Shown: positions 9,540 through 21,936, counted from the first letter of the stretch. The stretch: 64,000 bases of DNA from Ahaetulla prasina (GCF_028640845.1 NC_080540.1:257968958-258032957), one strand, 5' to 3'. Numbers and translations: made by a program. Notes: a model not told the origin generated them from the letters alone.

Positions 9540-11650
9540 TAGATGAAGAAGTTAACAATAACAATAACAGAGTTGGAAGGGACCTTGGAGGCCTTCCCTG
9601 CCCAGGCAGGAAAACCTACACCATCTCAGACAGATGGTTATCCAACATTTTCTTAAAAATTTCCAGTGTTGGAGCATTCACAATTTCTGCAGGCAAGTTG
9701 TTCCACTTATTAATTGTTCTAACTGTCAGGAAATTTCTCCTTAGTTCTAAGTTGCTTCTTTCCTTGATCAGTTTCCACCCATTGCTTCTTGTTCTACCCT
9801 CAGGTGCTTTGGAGAACAGCCCGACTCCCACTTCTCTGTGGCAGTCCCTGAGATATTGGAACACTGCTATCATGTCTCCCCTAGTCCTTCTTTTTATTAA
9901 ACTAGACATATCCAGTTCCTGCAGCTGTTCTTTATATGTTTTAGCCTCCAGTCCCCTAATCATTTTTGTTGCTCTTCTCTGCACTCTTTCTAGAGTCTCA
10001 GCATCTTTTTTACATCGTGGTGACCAAAACTGAATGCAGTATTCCAAGTGTGGCCTTACCAAGGCATTATAAAGTGGCACTAACACTTTACCTGATTTTG
10101 ATTCTATCCCTCTGTTTATGCAGCCCAGAACTGTGTTGGCTTTTTTAGCAGCTGCTGCACACTGCTGGCTCATATCTAAATGGTTGTCCACTAGGACTCC
10201 AAGATCCCTCTCACAGGTACTACTATTGAGCAAGGTACCACATATCTGGTACTGGTGCATTTTGTTTTTTTGGCCTAAATGTATTACCTTACTTTTTTCA
10301 CTGTTGAATTTCATTTTGTTAGATAGTGCCCAATGTTCAAGTCTGTCAAGATCTTTCTGTAACTTGAGTCTATCTTCTGGAGTGTTGGCTATTCATGCCA
10401 GCTTGGTGTCATCTGAAAATTTGATGAGTTCCCCATCTATCCCCCTATCCAAGTCATTGATGAAGATGTTGAAGAGTACTGGGCCTAAAACAGAGCCTTG
10501 GGGTACTTCACTGCATACTTCCCTCCATGTGGATGTAGTTCCATTGAGGACTACACGTTGAGTGCGGTTGGTTAGCCGGTTGCGAATCCATTGGTGGTGG
10601 TACTGTCTAACCCACATTTTTCTACTTTATCTAGTAGTAGGTTACGGTCTACTTTATCAAATGCTTTACTGAAGTCCAAGTAAATTATATCGACAGCATT
10701 CCTCTGGTCTACTAATTTTGTCACTTTGTCAAAGAATGCAATTAGATTAGTCTGGCATGATCTGTTTTTGACAAACCCATGTTGGCTTTTGGTTATTACT
10801 TTGTTTGCTTCTAGGTGTTCGGTGATTCGTTGCTTGATTATCTTTTCCAGAATCTTTCCCAGTATTGAGGTCAGGCTGATAGGTCTGTAGTTTCCTGGAT
10901 CTGTTTTTTTTCCTTTTTTGAAGATGGGAACTACATCAGCTCTTTTCCAGTCCTCTGGCAGCTCCCCTGTGCTCCAGGATCTTTGAAAGATATAGTTCAG
11001 TGGTTCTGAGATCTCGTCTGCCAGTTCCTTCAGAACCTTGGGGTGTAATCCATCCGGTCCTGGTGATTTGAACTCGTCTAGGGTAGACAGATGTTCACTT
11101 ACCATTTTCTTCCCTATTTTAACTTGTGTTCCTAATCTGTTTTTTGTGATGCTGTTTTTGATAGGTTGGATTGTTTTTTCCTTTTGTGTAAAGACAGATG
11201 CAAAATATGAGTTAAGTAGATCTGCTTTCTCCCTGTTGCTTGTCACCTTCTTGCCACTTCTTCCCAGCAATGGGCCAATTGTTTCCTTGACTTTTTTCTT
11301 GTTTTTAACATGTTGGAAGAAGCTTTTTTTGGTTATTTTTTTCTTTTGTTGCTAGCCTTTGTTCGTTGTGAGCCTTAGCTTTCCTCACTTCATCTTTATA
11401 GGCTCTAGCTATTTGCTGATATTCTGTCTTAGTTATTTGCCCCTCTTTCCACTTTTTATACTTGCCCTTTTTGTCTTTCAATTTATCAGATAGTTCTTTA
11501 TGTATCCATGCTGGTTTCTTTTGAGATCTATTATTTTTCTTCTTCATTGGTATTGTGCTAGACTGTGCTTTTATAATCTCACTTTTCAAAATTTCCTAAG
11601 CTTCTTGAGTTGTTTTCCCCTTGAGGATTCTCATCCATGGAATCCTTCTC
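9540..11650 (-). mobile_element. CR1 LINE, 5'-truncated
   Basis: A minus-strand CR1 with RT region, C-terminal region and the conserved 3' end (caactctgttattgttattg on the sense strand), which includes the word 'aagggaccttggaggc' in plus orientation near 9577-9592. Coding parts lie in at least three frames, so it is dead. The 5' limit is approximate; matches fade near 11590-11650. Other CR1 3' ends lie at 16335-16851 and 62690-62755. Confidence 0.9.
9616..11589 (-). pseudogene. CR1 ORF2 (reverse transcriptase region), broken
   Basis: Order of recognisable parts: a basic linker (11305-11589, AWIHKELSDKLKDKKGKYK); RT N-terminal part (10572-11270) with SPGPDGLHPKVLKEL, FKKGKKTDPGNYRPISLTS, SQHGFVKNRSCQTNLIAF and IIYLDFSKAFDKVD (motif A); RT middle (10393-10617) with [19 protein letters not shown] (motif B) and FSDDTKLA (motif C, where CR1 normally has FADD); and the C-terminal part (9616-10314) with GVLVDNHLDMSQQCA, RPHLEYCIQFWSP and RVQRRATKMIRGLE. 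Frameshifts separate the blocks. The identification as CR1 is secure. Confidence 0.9.
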
Positions 11651-12223
11651 AAGCTCTCTCTAAGTTCTAGGAAAACTATGATGTAAATTAGGAAAATAAT
11701 TCTTTGGATATTGACCTATTTTTTTCTATTCGCAAAAAAAGAAAATTGGTTAGTAAAGATCTTTATGCCGGGCTGCTATGGAAATATATGCTGTATTAAA
11801 TCCCACCAAGTTCCATGTTTCTGACTTGCAGTTAAGGATGTGTGGGAATTTTATTCTGCTTTACTCAGTGTGCTAGCCCAGTCTCCTCTTGTTTACTTCC
11901 ACTTGTAGACAACATATATCTGCACCAAAAAGGTTCTACTTCTATGGAAACACTACCATTGGCAAATCCTTATCTTCCTTATTCCTCGTCCATATAGAAA
12001 AATATACTTTCTCAAGAGGAGGGCAGGCTAGTATGCTTGACCTCATACCTCTTGAAGTATGTGTATATACCTTGAAGTATGGCATGCATAAGCGCACCAG
12101 CATGCCTACTGTCCCTGTCCTAATGTTTTCTTTTATTCATATCCTTTACATGTATTTAGAATTATGTTTACACTTGTATCTATCATAAAATACGGAGGCG
12201 AAGGGGGGACAGAACAACATGCT

Positions 12224-12293
12224 TGATGCAATAAATGAATAAATGAATAAATAAATAAAGTAAGTAAGCAAGCAAGCAAGCAAGTAAGTAAGT
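12224..12293 (+). repeat. Tetranucleotide microsatellite (ataa/atga, gtaa, gcaa)
   Basis: Runs of aataaatga units pass into (ataa)n, then (gtaa)n and (gcaa)n, showing stepwise change of the unit along the array. Confidence 0.85.
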
Positions 12294-13255
12294 TCACTAT
12301 TTCTTCTTTCCTGCCTCTGTTTCAACCACTGCTTGTACCTCTTATTTTGTACTCATTTTCAATCATCTTTTTCTATCACCATGTTCATATCTGAGGAAAA
12401 ACCCTCACTGTCAGGCTAGACTACCATGAGCTTGGGGTTCTTTTTACAGATGTTTTGGGAGGCACAATAAACCATCCAACAAAGTGAAGCATGTGCATGT
12501 GCAGTATTTTAAATAAATGCAGAAAATGTTTTATGTTCCAGTGCAAAAGAAGCATAGAAAGAGGCATGATTTATTGCCTAGAATGGCTGACTAAAATACA
12601 TAAGTTGATCTTGTAGAATGCGAATGCTCATATATTTGTATATGCAAACTCTGAAAAAATTAATACAGAAGTCTACGTAGGATAAATAATAAAGTTTATC
12701 TGGAATTATTTTTCTTTAGCAGAAGTGATAAATTTGGCTTGCTTTTCGTTTGGTAGATAGGGCATTTAGTTGCATGAAGCCATTTATCCTTGTAATCTTT
12801 TTTTCATTAAATTGCAAATGTCGCTCTCTTTGCAAGTGCTCCGTATATTTGATTTATTTGAAAAGATGCAATATAAACTTTTAAGATTAAATCTTCCATA
12901 TGATTGCACTTCAAAACAGCTTATTTTTTTCCTCCCCCTTTCTGCAAAATTAGGTTTCCTTAAAGATTTATTCAAATATGTTAATAGAATAGCTGTAATA
13001 TGCCACACTTTATTATGGCTTGATCCAATATTTCAGTAGTTTCTGCTGAAGACATTTCTATCCTACTCTTCAAACTTCATATCTTACTGGGCAGTCCAGC
13101 TAGGGTTGCTGTTATTTTTGATATAACAAATTTGAGGAGGGATTTTGGGCTTGACTCTAATTATGAAGTAAAAAAAAGATGAAGACAAAATGATTCTGGA
13201 AAAGGGGGTTATAATTGAAGCAAATAGTGCTTATTGAATCTGTCTCTCCCCCTCT

Positions 13256-13325
13256 TCTCTCCCTCCCTCCCACTCTCTCTCTCTCTCTCTCTCTCCACAC
13301 ACACACACACACACACACACACACC
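13256..13325 (+). repeat. Compound (CT)n(CA)n microsatellite
   Basis: A pure (ct)n run is followed directly by a (ca)n run, then ordinary sequence. Confidence 0.95.
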
Positions 13326-13643
13326 ACACAATTTTTGTAATGTCACTGTTTCTGCAGCAACTTGGAACTGGCTCAGCAATTAATCTCTCCATATTACCAT
13401 AATTCTTTATGTCTAGATTATTTCTGGGGAAGGCTATTCTGGAAATGAATTAGGGCAGCAATGGTGATGGTGGAATGAGCTACAGATCTCCTCCTGTAGT
13501 GACAGTGTCAATGACTTCCAAAATATTTCATTTAAATGGAAGTCAAGAAGAGGTAAATAAGAAGTTATCTTCAATTATACTTCATTACTTTAAAAAAGAT
13601 TGTCAAGCTGTGACAGTTAAAACAGATATGAAATGTCTTCTGC

Positions 13644-13720
13644 ATACATACTGCATACATACTGTGTACATACTGCATACATACTGTGTGACAAAATAAA
13701 TAAATAAAATAAATATACAC
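13644..13720 (+). repeat. Tandem catacatactg units followed by (aaat)n
   Basis: Units close to catacatactg repeat about four times, alternating with a gtgta variant, then a short aaat-type run. Confidence 0.75.
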
Positions 13721-14283
13721 AGAAACATGCAGTGTATAGAGACTTACTGTTGATGCAAGTCATTTGGTCCATTGTTTTAGGACTCAGCCAACAAGTTAGG
13801 ATAGAATTCCCCTGTCCATAAGTATTAGGTCATGCATACCAATTCCTTATTTCTGTTTCTTGACTAGTAATCCATCTCAGTAAAGTTATATAAATCTGAT
13901 TAAATTGGGTTAATGTCAAGAAAATATTTGAAATTGGCTAATTGCAGTTTCACTAGTGTTCCCTTCCTTTATATAATTGTTCTTAATTATGTACAGGTAT
14001 ATTGTTGTAGGATTTTTAGGACTGTCTCACAATTTTTAAATTCATTTTTATAGTTATCATACTTCTGGATTTTTTCTCATGTTTGGACTTGGACATGTAA
14101 ATACTTTTGGATTGAACAATCTTTCAGTTTAATGATTCTCAAAACAGAGCATGCTATACAATTAAATGTCCAAAGTAACTTATCTGAACAACAATGGAAC
14201 CAAATAAATTAAAGCAGATATGTGAAATATATACTTACTTTTTAAATAGATGGCATCCTAAATTGCACCCCTAAAATTAATAC

Positions 14284-14515
14284 CGGTAGCAATAGCACTT
14301 AGATTTATATACCACTTCATAGTGGTTTACAGCATTCTCTAAGCAGTTTACAAATGTCAGCATCTTGCCCCCAACAATCTGAGTCCTCATTTTACCAACC
14401 ATGGAAAGATAGAAGGCTGAGTCTACCTTGAACTGGTCAGGATCAAATTCCTGGCTGTGGGCAGAATTAGCCTGCAATACTGCATTCTAACCTCTGCATC
14501 ATCACAGCTCCTTAA
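14284..14515 (-). repeat. tRNA-derived SINE (squamate type), minus strand
   Basis: Complement reads a tRNA-like head (gatgcagaggttagaatgca), the body word 'ggtaaaatgaggactcagat', and the tail 'agtggtatataaatctaagt'. Same family as 917-1141. It is fairly complete. Confidence 0.85.
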
Positions 14516-15059
14516 ATAGAGGAATAAAATAAAAATAAAAAGAAAGATACAATTTAATAGGCCCATGGGACAATATTCTTCAGACAAGCACTTAATTTAA
14601 AGATTGGGAATTGAATCCAATCTAAAGTAAGTGCTCCTAAATCACAATGAAATGGCAGACATTTTCTTTCTCCAATCCTATTGTTCTGATAGAATTTAAA
14701 TTTGCTCTTTGGTTTACACTAATAGATGATGTAGGAGTGTAATGTAACTGTCTAAATATTATCATGTTTTTGAGTAATGCAAAATATTCATCATGCTCAT
14801 TGATCTCAACTATTTAAAAATGTTCCCAGGTAATTGCCTAGATCTTTGAAGCCTGATTCCCAATGTAAGAAGCTTATGTTATAAATGGAGTCTTTTTTTT
14901 TGTTTCTGGCAGGCATATCTGTCTACAGAACAGTCTATGTAAAAGTGTATAACAAACATTTTAAGTTATTTCCATTAAATGCATGGGAAAGGGACTTGAG
15001 ACCATACTCTTATAAAGCCATCCATATGCTGGCTAACCCTAGAAAATATTTTTTGTTTT
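14516..15059. other. AT-rich non-coding DNA, no feature seen
   Basis: Nothing recognisable; frames here lack motifs. Confidence 0.45.
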
Positions 15060-15285
15060 TCTTCCATTCAGTCTTGGCCAATTCTCAAAAACTGCCTGGA
15101 TGAATCCCTACAGTTTTCTTGCCAGGGTTGTTTGGAAGTGGTTTGCCATTGTATCTTCTTAGGGCTGAGAGAAAGTGACTGACAGATCATCCAACTGGTT
15201 TTGTGTCCAAAGTGGGACTTGTATGCATGGTCTCCCAGTTAATAGCCTGATGGCTTAACCTTTACATCAAACTGGCTTTCAGTAT
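15060..15285 (-). repeat. Second tRNA-derived SINE family, minus strand
   Basis: The complement starts with a tRNA-like head near 15285 (aaggttaagccatcaggcta), followed by 'cagtcactttctctcagcc' and the tail 'ggcaaaccacttcc...ccaagaaaactgtaggga' type. The tail words recur at 15440-15575 and 46250-46350. This body differs from the 917-1141 family. Confidence 0.7.
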
Positions 15286-15439
15286 GTGAGTCTCTATAAA
15301 GGGTTGCTTATCTCCATAAAGTCTCAGGAGGTAGAAGCCCTGAGTTGACTTTGCCTGAGTGCAGAAGTTATACAAAGGTTGGGTCAAGAAGCCTCTTGTT
15401 TGGGAGACTTCTATGAAATAATAGAACAGTATGTTATAT

Positions 15440-15575
15440 TGGAAAGTCAAAACATGTCATAGAAGAAGGCAGTGTCAAACCACTTCCATACTTCAGCCAA
15501 AAAAACTACGTCTGTCCATGATGCCATCAGGAGTCAAGTTCAGCTTGAAGGAGACTTCATTTTTATTTCCATACA
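15440..15575 (+). repeat. SINE tail fragment, same family as 15060-15285
   Basis: Contains gtcaaaccacttcca, then a short stretch like 'aaaaaactacgtctgtccat' and 'caggagtcaagttcagcttg', the 3' part of the family. Head missing. Confidence 0.5.
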
Positions 15576-16009
15576 GCTCAGGAACCTGGACTATGCAAAA
15601 AGCCTGTGTATATTTAGCATATTGTAGGTATGCTGAATTTGCATTTGTTGAAAGAAAAGAATCAATAGTGCATGATGAAAAAGGTTAATGGCACAGTCTA
15701 CTACTCTCCAAGGTCTCAATACATATACATAGAGAAGATTCTAATAGTGTTTAAGTATACCTGAAATTGATTATCTGAATCCAACTGTGATGCATGTGCA
15801 TTTTCTAAATAACTTTCTTCCTATGCTTCTTTCTTTCATCTGATTGATATTCTAACAGAATGCACTAACCAACAAAATTAACCTTAAGCATAGTTTGTTC
15901 CAACATTCTTGTGGGAGAAAAATGAATCAGAACACTATCAGCAAGAAGCTAAAGGGAAGAAACTTAAAGAGCACTAAATGAGATCTTCCTGGAGAAGAAT
16001 CTTATCAAG

Positions 16010-16320
16010 GTTTGGAGACCATGTAGAATGCACTGCAGTAATCCATTCAGGTGGCAACCAAGCTTGAACGAAAAGAGCAGATCTTCTTGATCCAAGGAAG
16101 GGTTCAATTGGCACATGAGATGAATCTGTACAAAGGCTCTTCTAGGCATGTTTGCCATTTGTAGCTCAAACAGAAACTGAGTCCAGGGGAAGCCCTAGGT
16201 TCTGCTCCAGTGCTGATCCCATTGAGGGGTGGAAAGTTCCCAGGGACCTTAAAACCCCCAACCTCTTTGATTTTGCTAGGTGGAATTGAAGCCAGATCTT
16301 CCCCATCCAGAATGAATAAT
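16010..16320 (-). mobile_element. Old L2 reverse-transcriptase fragment
   Basis: The plus-strand words 'actgcagtaatccattcagg' and 'gatccaaggaagggttcaat' align with the L2 copy at about 4490-4600 ('attgcagtaatccagtcgag', 'ggtctaggaaggggcaca'). The minus-strand reading gives LNPSLDQEDLLFSFK and similar diverged RT C-terminal sequence. Much older than the copy at 4 kb. Confidence 0.65.
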
Positions 16321-16334
16321 TTAGTCATGAATGC

Positions 16335-16851
16335 AGCTGCCCAGAAAATATTATATACTGCATCCAGTTTTGGTCACCACATTAGGAAAAAGGTGTTGAG
16401 ACTCTGGAAAGAGTGCAGAGAAGAGCAACAAACAAGTTTAGGGGGCTGGGGGAATAAAACATTTCAACAGCAGTTGTAGGATTTGGATATGTTTAGCCTA
16501 GAGAAGAAGCAGGAGGGGCATGATAACAGTATTCCAGTATTTGAGAGGCTGCCACAAAGAAGAGGAAGTCTATCTATTCTCCAAAGCACCTGCAAGACAA
16601 GAAACAACAGATGGAAACTGATCAAGAAAAGAAGTAACCTGGAACTAAGGAGAAATTTCCTGATAATGACGATAATTCACTAATAGAATGACTTGCCTCC
16701 AGAAGTTGTGGGAACTCCAACACTGGAAGTTTTTAAGAAGAGACTAGACAACCATTTGTTTGCAAGGGTATAGAGTCTCCTGCTTCATCAGAGGGCTGGA
16801 CTAGAAGCTCCAAGATCCCTTCCAGGTCCTGTTATTCTATTAAATTCTCTG
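16335..16851 (+). mobile_element. CR1 LINE 3' fragment
   Basis: Begins in the RT C-terminal region (atccagttttggtcaccaca, then a stretch corresponding to the RVQRRATK block), continues through 'aactaaggagaaatttcctg', and ends with the CR1 3' end 'ggctggactagaagctccaa' and 'gttattctatt'. Frames are broken. Same family as 9540-11650, opposite strand. Confidence 0.9.
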
Positions 16852-16944
16852 GATATTTCCCCCAAAACAAGATTTGGACACCTGTCCTATTCAGAAATCT
16901 GAGCATACCACAATTTGTTTGCTTGCTTGCTTGTTTGTTTTTGC

Positions 16945-17242
16945 AGAATTTGGCTATTAATTTGACTATCTCTGCACTACTATTAATCTCATTGTTTCTA
17001 TCACCCATCTCCTCCTTCTTATGACTGTATGACTATAATCGTGTTGCTGGTATCCTTATGATTTATATTGACTGTTTCCTAATATGATTTGATTGCTTAT
17101 TTGTTCCCTGTGACTATCATTAAGTCTTGTACCTTATGATTCTTGATGAATGTATCTTTTCTTTTATGCACACTGAGAGCATATGCACCAAAATGAATTC
17201 CGTGCGTGTCCAATCGCACAATAAAATAATAGAATATTATTC
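16945..17242 (+). mobile_element. Rex1/L3-type LINE 3' UTR fragment
   Basis: Shares long words with the copies at 55365 and 57666: 'gcactactattaatctcatt', 'cttatgactgtatgacta', 'gatgaatgtatcttttcttt', 'gagcatatgcaccaaa' and 'aataaaataatagaat'. It runs straight into a pentanucleotide tail. Copies of this family in snakes are known to end in (AATAG)n-type tails; the exact clade name (Rex1 or L3 of the CR1 superfamily) needs a library search. Confidence 0.8.
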
Positions 17243-17404
17243 TATTCTATTCTAAAGAATTCTATTCTATTCTATTCTATTCTGTTCTGTTCTGTTCTGT
17301 TCTGTTCTGTCCTGTCCTGTCCTGTCCTGTCCTGTCCTGTCCTGTCCTGTCCTATCCTATCCTATCCTATCCTATCCTATCCTATCCTATCCTATCCTAT
17401 CCTA
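17239..17404 (+). repeat. Pentanucleotide array with ordered unit variants
   Basis: The LINE tail is an array of 5-mers in four successive blocks: ttcta, ttctg, tcctg, then tccta. Each block differs from the previous one by a single base of the unit. Confidence 0.95.
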
Positions 17405-18294
17405 ATTTAATGGGGACTATACTAGGTAGATTGACTGGCATTGGCTCTTTAAGTTCAATGTGATTTTTTCTTAGCATTTGCTGCATGATCTTTTTAACCT
17501 GAGCCTAATCCTGAGGTCTGAACCTGAAGATGTGCTTTATCCCTGAATTGTGATTTTGGATCTACCACTCAGTTCTGACCCCCCATTAATCATCTTTTTG
17601 ATGAGAAGAATTTGTGATAAAAAGCTCCAAGTTTGATGATACCAAAGTTCAGAGATGGAGGAAGAAAATATAGTCCATTAACCTGTTGCTTTATCCCTGG
17701 CTGAGCAGCTAAAGCACATTGCTGATTCTAAATCTATAGATGCCTCCCTTGACCCAGATTCATTTAATGGGCTGAGTATCTCCTATTTATTATATTTGTC
17801 CAACATAGAGATTCTACCAACTGACAGTGAGAGGAAAATAGCTTGTCTTCACACCATAGCAGTAAGTATTGATCAAATCATATTTGTCAGATATTTTGAA
17901 CCAAGTAGAGATTTCACTGTTCAATCTTCATCTAATCTATTTCAGGTTTCTCTTTGCTCAGTCATGTTTGTTTTATCAATTTTCTACATAATTCTGTCAT
18001 TCAAAGATAAAAATATTGGCAAATGCAACTTTCTCTGTGATACCCATTGAAAAAAATGTCTTTCTTTTCCCAGGAATTCATTGGTGTTTTGTGCAGAAAA
18101 CAAAAGCCAGATGTTGAGACAGCTGCTTTTAAGATGCCTGCTGAAGACTTCAATCACAAATCTGTAACAATGAAGAAAATCATACGTTTTTGTGTAAACT
18201 CAAAACAGAATGAAAGAGTAGGGAAGTTTATTTAGATAAGAAAGTCCAAACCACTGCTCAGAAATTCAAATTAAATTATCCCAGGAAGAGGATA
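17405..18294. other. AT-rich non-coding DNA, no feature seen
   Basis: No repeat family or exon recognised. Confidence 0.45.
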
Positions 18295-18302
18295 CTTTAA
18301 CC

Positions 18303-18437
18303 CAGGTGTCTCCAATCTTGTCAACTTTAAGGCTTGTGGACTTCAACTCCCAGAGTCCCTCAGCCAGCAAAGCTGGCTGAAGTACTCTGGGATTTAAAGT
18401 CCACAAGTCTTAAAGTTGACAAAGTTGGAGACCCCTG
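18303..18437. mobile_element. Palindromic hAT-like MITE with 8-bp TSD
   Basis: A 135-bp element that is almost a perfect inverted repeat: 'aggcttgtggacttcaactc' on the left and 'gtccacaagtcttaaagttg' on the right. It starts caggtgtctcc and ends ggagacccctg. A perfect 8-bp duplication, ctttaacc, flanks it (18295-18302 and 18438-18445). It has no coding capacity and could fold into one long hairpin. Relatives: 33231-33347 and 9465-9535. Confidence 0.9.
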
Positions 18438-18445
18438 CTTTAACC

Positions 18446-19174
18446 CACCATCTTAAGAACTTTTGCTTTTGGAAAATCTCCTGCGCTCTGAAATGAAACA
18501 GAACAAATCTTATCCTTCCACGTAACATTTTAAAGAAATGTTGAAAAATAGCATTAGCCGTCTTGTATATTGTGAGACAGTTTAAAATGTTCATAATTTA
18601 ATATTCTTAACATTAACAATTTAGTAATTATTCACTTCCGGTGAAGACATGGTTAGCTAAATATCCTCAAAGAAGTGGAAACAACATTATGGCAGAGATC
18701 AGAACCAGAAGATGAATCCTGGCACTTTAAATCGCTCCAGGTAAAGGACAGATTATAAGATTGTCCATATGCTTTTTGCACACCTGCTCCTCACAAGTAG
18801 ACCGCAGGAACCAAAGTTTTTGCAGTTGGCTGTGAATGGAGCAGCTGAATTATTAAGAGAGTTCATCAAACTCACAGCCATTAAATAGTCTGTGTAGACA
18901 AAAAGTTCAATCAAGCCTAATTTCTTAATTTCTTCTTTGAATCAGCAGGTTTTACAACATCCACTGGATGAATCTCCTTCATTCCTTGGAGAGAGTAGTT
19001 TTAACTGCAAGATTCAACTGGAATCGCCAGAGGAGCCTTTTAAAGCCTTTTGTTTTTGTAACCTCTTCAGCCAAGGAAACCGGTTCAGGGTCATGGCCAG
19101 CTGGGCATCGTTACCGGTTCTGCGAACTTGGCCAGATTTTTGCCAGCGGTTCTTAATAACTGGTCAGAACCAGA
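18446..19174. other. Non-coding DNA, possible old repeat at its right end
   Basis: About 19080-19174 contains accggttctgcgaac and similar words that suggest an old repeat, but no family could be set. The rest shows nothing. Confidence 0.4.
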
Positions 19175-19252
19175 AGCAACCCACCACTGGTTAGAATGCA
19201 GTACTGCAGGTTACTTCTGCCGATCACTGACTGTCAGCAATTTGGCAGTTCA
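19175..19252 (+). repeat. SINE, 5' half (interrupted by LTR)
   Basis: The head 'ctggttagaatgcagtactg' and the B-box region 'tttggcagttca' belong to the SINE family seen at 917-1141. The body resumes at 27249 after the LTR and L1. The target-site copies gttca (19248-19252) and gttcg (27249-27253) differ by one base. Confidence 0.8.
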
Positions 19253-19638
19253 TGTTGTGTCTGCGCCTTCTGAGCCGGCCCTGCTGCCAGAAAGTGACTT
19301 GGAAAGTGAGGGGGAAGGGTCAGGACTTACCTCAGGAGTACCGGCTCCCCTGGCTCAGCTCCAGGAGCCAGAAACAGGCCAGGTGGAAGAAATAATGAGG
19401 CCTGGGGCGTGGCCATGACCGTGGTGGGGTAAGGACCTTTCCTTCACTTCACAGGGCTTATTAATGAAGATTTATGAGAATTTATGCCATTTGGAATGCA
19501 CTGTTATGGATGAAAGTTAATAAATCATGAACTGAAAGTGTTAACAGCCCAGCAGATTGAATTTAAAACTGGTAGGTCATCTGAAACGGCTTGAATTAAG
19601 GAGTTTCTACAGCGTGGGTTGACCGAGCCGGCAGACAA

Positions 19639-21672
19639 GATAAGTTGGAATAAATTACTGTGTTCTGTTTTTCCAAAATTAACTATCTTGTTCTGTGTTA
19701 AAAAAATTTTTTCTATTGCTGAGGCTAAGGAGTGAATATTAAGGACTGAATTTGATAATGAGAAGAATTTAATTGAAGAGAAACTGACTTTTTATTGGAT
19801 TGTTTGGCAGTAAGAGGATTTTACTGAGCTAATTTTTCTTTATTTTTTTTCTCTTGAGAGCAAATTAATAGCTTGTTTATATTACAAAAAAAAAAAGGAC
19901 TTTGTTTTGAAGTTTAAGTTGGTTTGTCTTCCTTTCTGCTTTGCTGACGTGGAGGAAAAATGGCGCTGATTAATGTTAGCTGTGAAGTTTTGTGTTTCTT
20001 TGTGGAGTATCCTTGAACTTGAGAGATAACAGTGCAAATAAGCCGCTTCGCTTCAATTAAAAGACAGTCGTCCTTTGGTCTTCACCAAGACCCTCCGCAA
20101 AATTGGTTTGGAATCTTAGTTTGGGAAATTTTTGGTTTTTCAAAATGACTCAACAACTTTCAGAAACGCAGCAACTTGCTGCAGCTTTAAATAAAATTGG
20201 GGAAAAATGGCAGGACTATCAGAGGGTATAGATAATTTGACATTGAAACTGACATCTGAAATGCAGAATTTAAAGCAAGAGATGAATGAAAACTTTGCAA
20301 AACAAAAAGAGGAAATGGTAATGATTAAAGATGAAATGGAGCAGATGCATGTGCATGAGGTAAAAGTCGATCGGCAAATTGGTAAAATATTTTATTAAAA
20401 TGAGCAGCAAGATAAGAGAATCTGTCTTTTGGAAGAAGAGATGAGGAAATATAATTTAGTTATCAGAGGAATCTCAGAAGAAAAGGAGGATAAATTGAAA
20501 CAGCGGGTTCTGAAATGGATTAATGATTTGGATACGAACTTACGTTCACAATAGCAGACCTGGCAAGTGTTTTAGAATTGGATATAGAAGGCAAAATGGT
20601 TCTAACAGGAATGTGCTTGTCAGGTTCGCAAATCTTGGTGATAAGTTGGAATAAATTACTGTGTTCTGTTTTTCCAAAATTAACTATCTTGTTCTGTGTT
20701 AAAAATTTTTCTATTGCTGAGGCTAAGGAGTGAATATTAAGGACTGAATTTGATAATGAGAAGATTTTTTTTTTGAGCCTTCGGAAGTTCAGCCAAGAAG
20801 AATTTAATTGAAGAGAAACTGACTTTTTATTGGATTGTTTGGCAGTAAGAGGATTTTACTGAGCTAATTTTTCTTTATTTTTTTTCTCTTGAGAGCAAAT
20901 TAATAGCTTGTTTATATTACAAAAAAAAAAAGGACTTTGCTTCGTTTAAGTTGGTTTGTCTTCCTTTCTGCTTTGCTGACGTGGAGGAAAAATGGCGCTG
21001 ATTAATGTTAGCTGTGAAGTTTTGTGTTTCTTTGTGGAGTATCCTTGAACTTGAGAGATAACAGTGCAAATAAGCCGCTTCGCTTCAATTAAAAGACAGT
21101 CGTCCTTTGATCTTCACTAAGACCCTCTCTAAAATTTGTTTGGAATCTTAGTTTGGGAAATTTTTGGTTTTTCAAAATGACTCAACAACTTTCAGAAACG
21201 CAGCAACTTGCTGCAGCTTTAAATAAAATTGGGGAAAAATAGCAGGACTATCAGAGCGTATAGATAATTTGACATTGAAACTGACATCTGAAATGCAGAA
21301 TTTAAAGCAAGAGATGAATGAAAACTTTGCAAAACAAAAAGAGGAAATGATAATGATTAAAGATGAAATGGAGCAGATGCATGTGCATGAGGTAAAAGTA
21401 GATCGGCAAATTGGTAAAATATTTTATAAAATGAGCAGCAAGATAAGAGAATTTGTCTTTTGGAAGAAGAGATGAGGAAATATAATTTAGTTATCAGAGG
21501 AATCTCAGAAGAAAAGGAGGATAAATTGAAACAGCGGGTTCTGAAATGGATTAATGATTTGGATACGCAACTTACGTTCACAATAGCAGACCTGGCAAGT
21601 GTTTTTAGAATTGGATATAGAAGGCAAAATGGTTCTAACAGGAATGTGCTTGTCAGGTTCGCAAATCTTGGT
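19639..21672 (+). repeat. Direct tandem duplication inside L1 (5' UTR and ORF1 start)
   Basis: Unit 1 is 19639-20639 and unit 2 is 20640-21672. Both start gataagttgga, and the same 11 bases follow unit 2, so the joint lies in an 11-bp homology. Unit 2 holds about 31 extra bases near 20766-20800. The units otherwise differ by few substitutions and single-base run-length changes. Confidence 0.9.
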
Positions 21673-21936
21673 GATAAGTTGGAAGTTATGGCCAAGGTGA
21701 GAGAGTTGGGAGATGCTTTGAAGTTTGAAGGGAAGACTATTCAAGTCTTCCCGGATATATCAAGAGAAGAAAGGGCATGGAGATTTTTTTTAAAACCAAT
21801 CACAAAAGTTTTGAGGGATAATGGAATTAAATACAATTGGAGGCCACCACAACAATTGAAATTTTTTTATAAAGGAAGGATGCGTACAATCACCCCAGAT
21901 ATAGATGCATTATTATATTTACGGAGCTTGGACTGA
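21177..21936 (+). pseudogene. L1 ORF1 protein, frameshifted
   Basis: ORF1 makes the RNA-binding protein of the L1 particle. It starts MTQQLSETQQLAAALNKIG, then a coiled-coil-like stretch (MQNLKQEMNENFAKQKEEM), then the RRM-like and C-terminal part (MRKYNLVIRGISEEKEDK... to RMRTITPDIDALLYLRSLD). A stop after GEK and one frameshift near 21460-21475 break it. A partial earlier copy starts at 20145 in the upstream duplicate and ends inside the RRM part. Confidence 0.85.

Larger units (their letters stand above)
11651..14283. other. AT-rich non-coding DNA with microsatellites
   Basis: No gene or TE is recognised apart from the simple repeats listed separately at 12224-12293, 13256-13325 and 13644-13720. 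Confidence 0.5.

Noticed and set aside
17239..17404. CRISPR-like or satellite array
   Set aside because: Units are only 5 bp with no spacers, and the array is the tail of a LINE.
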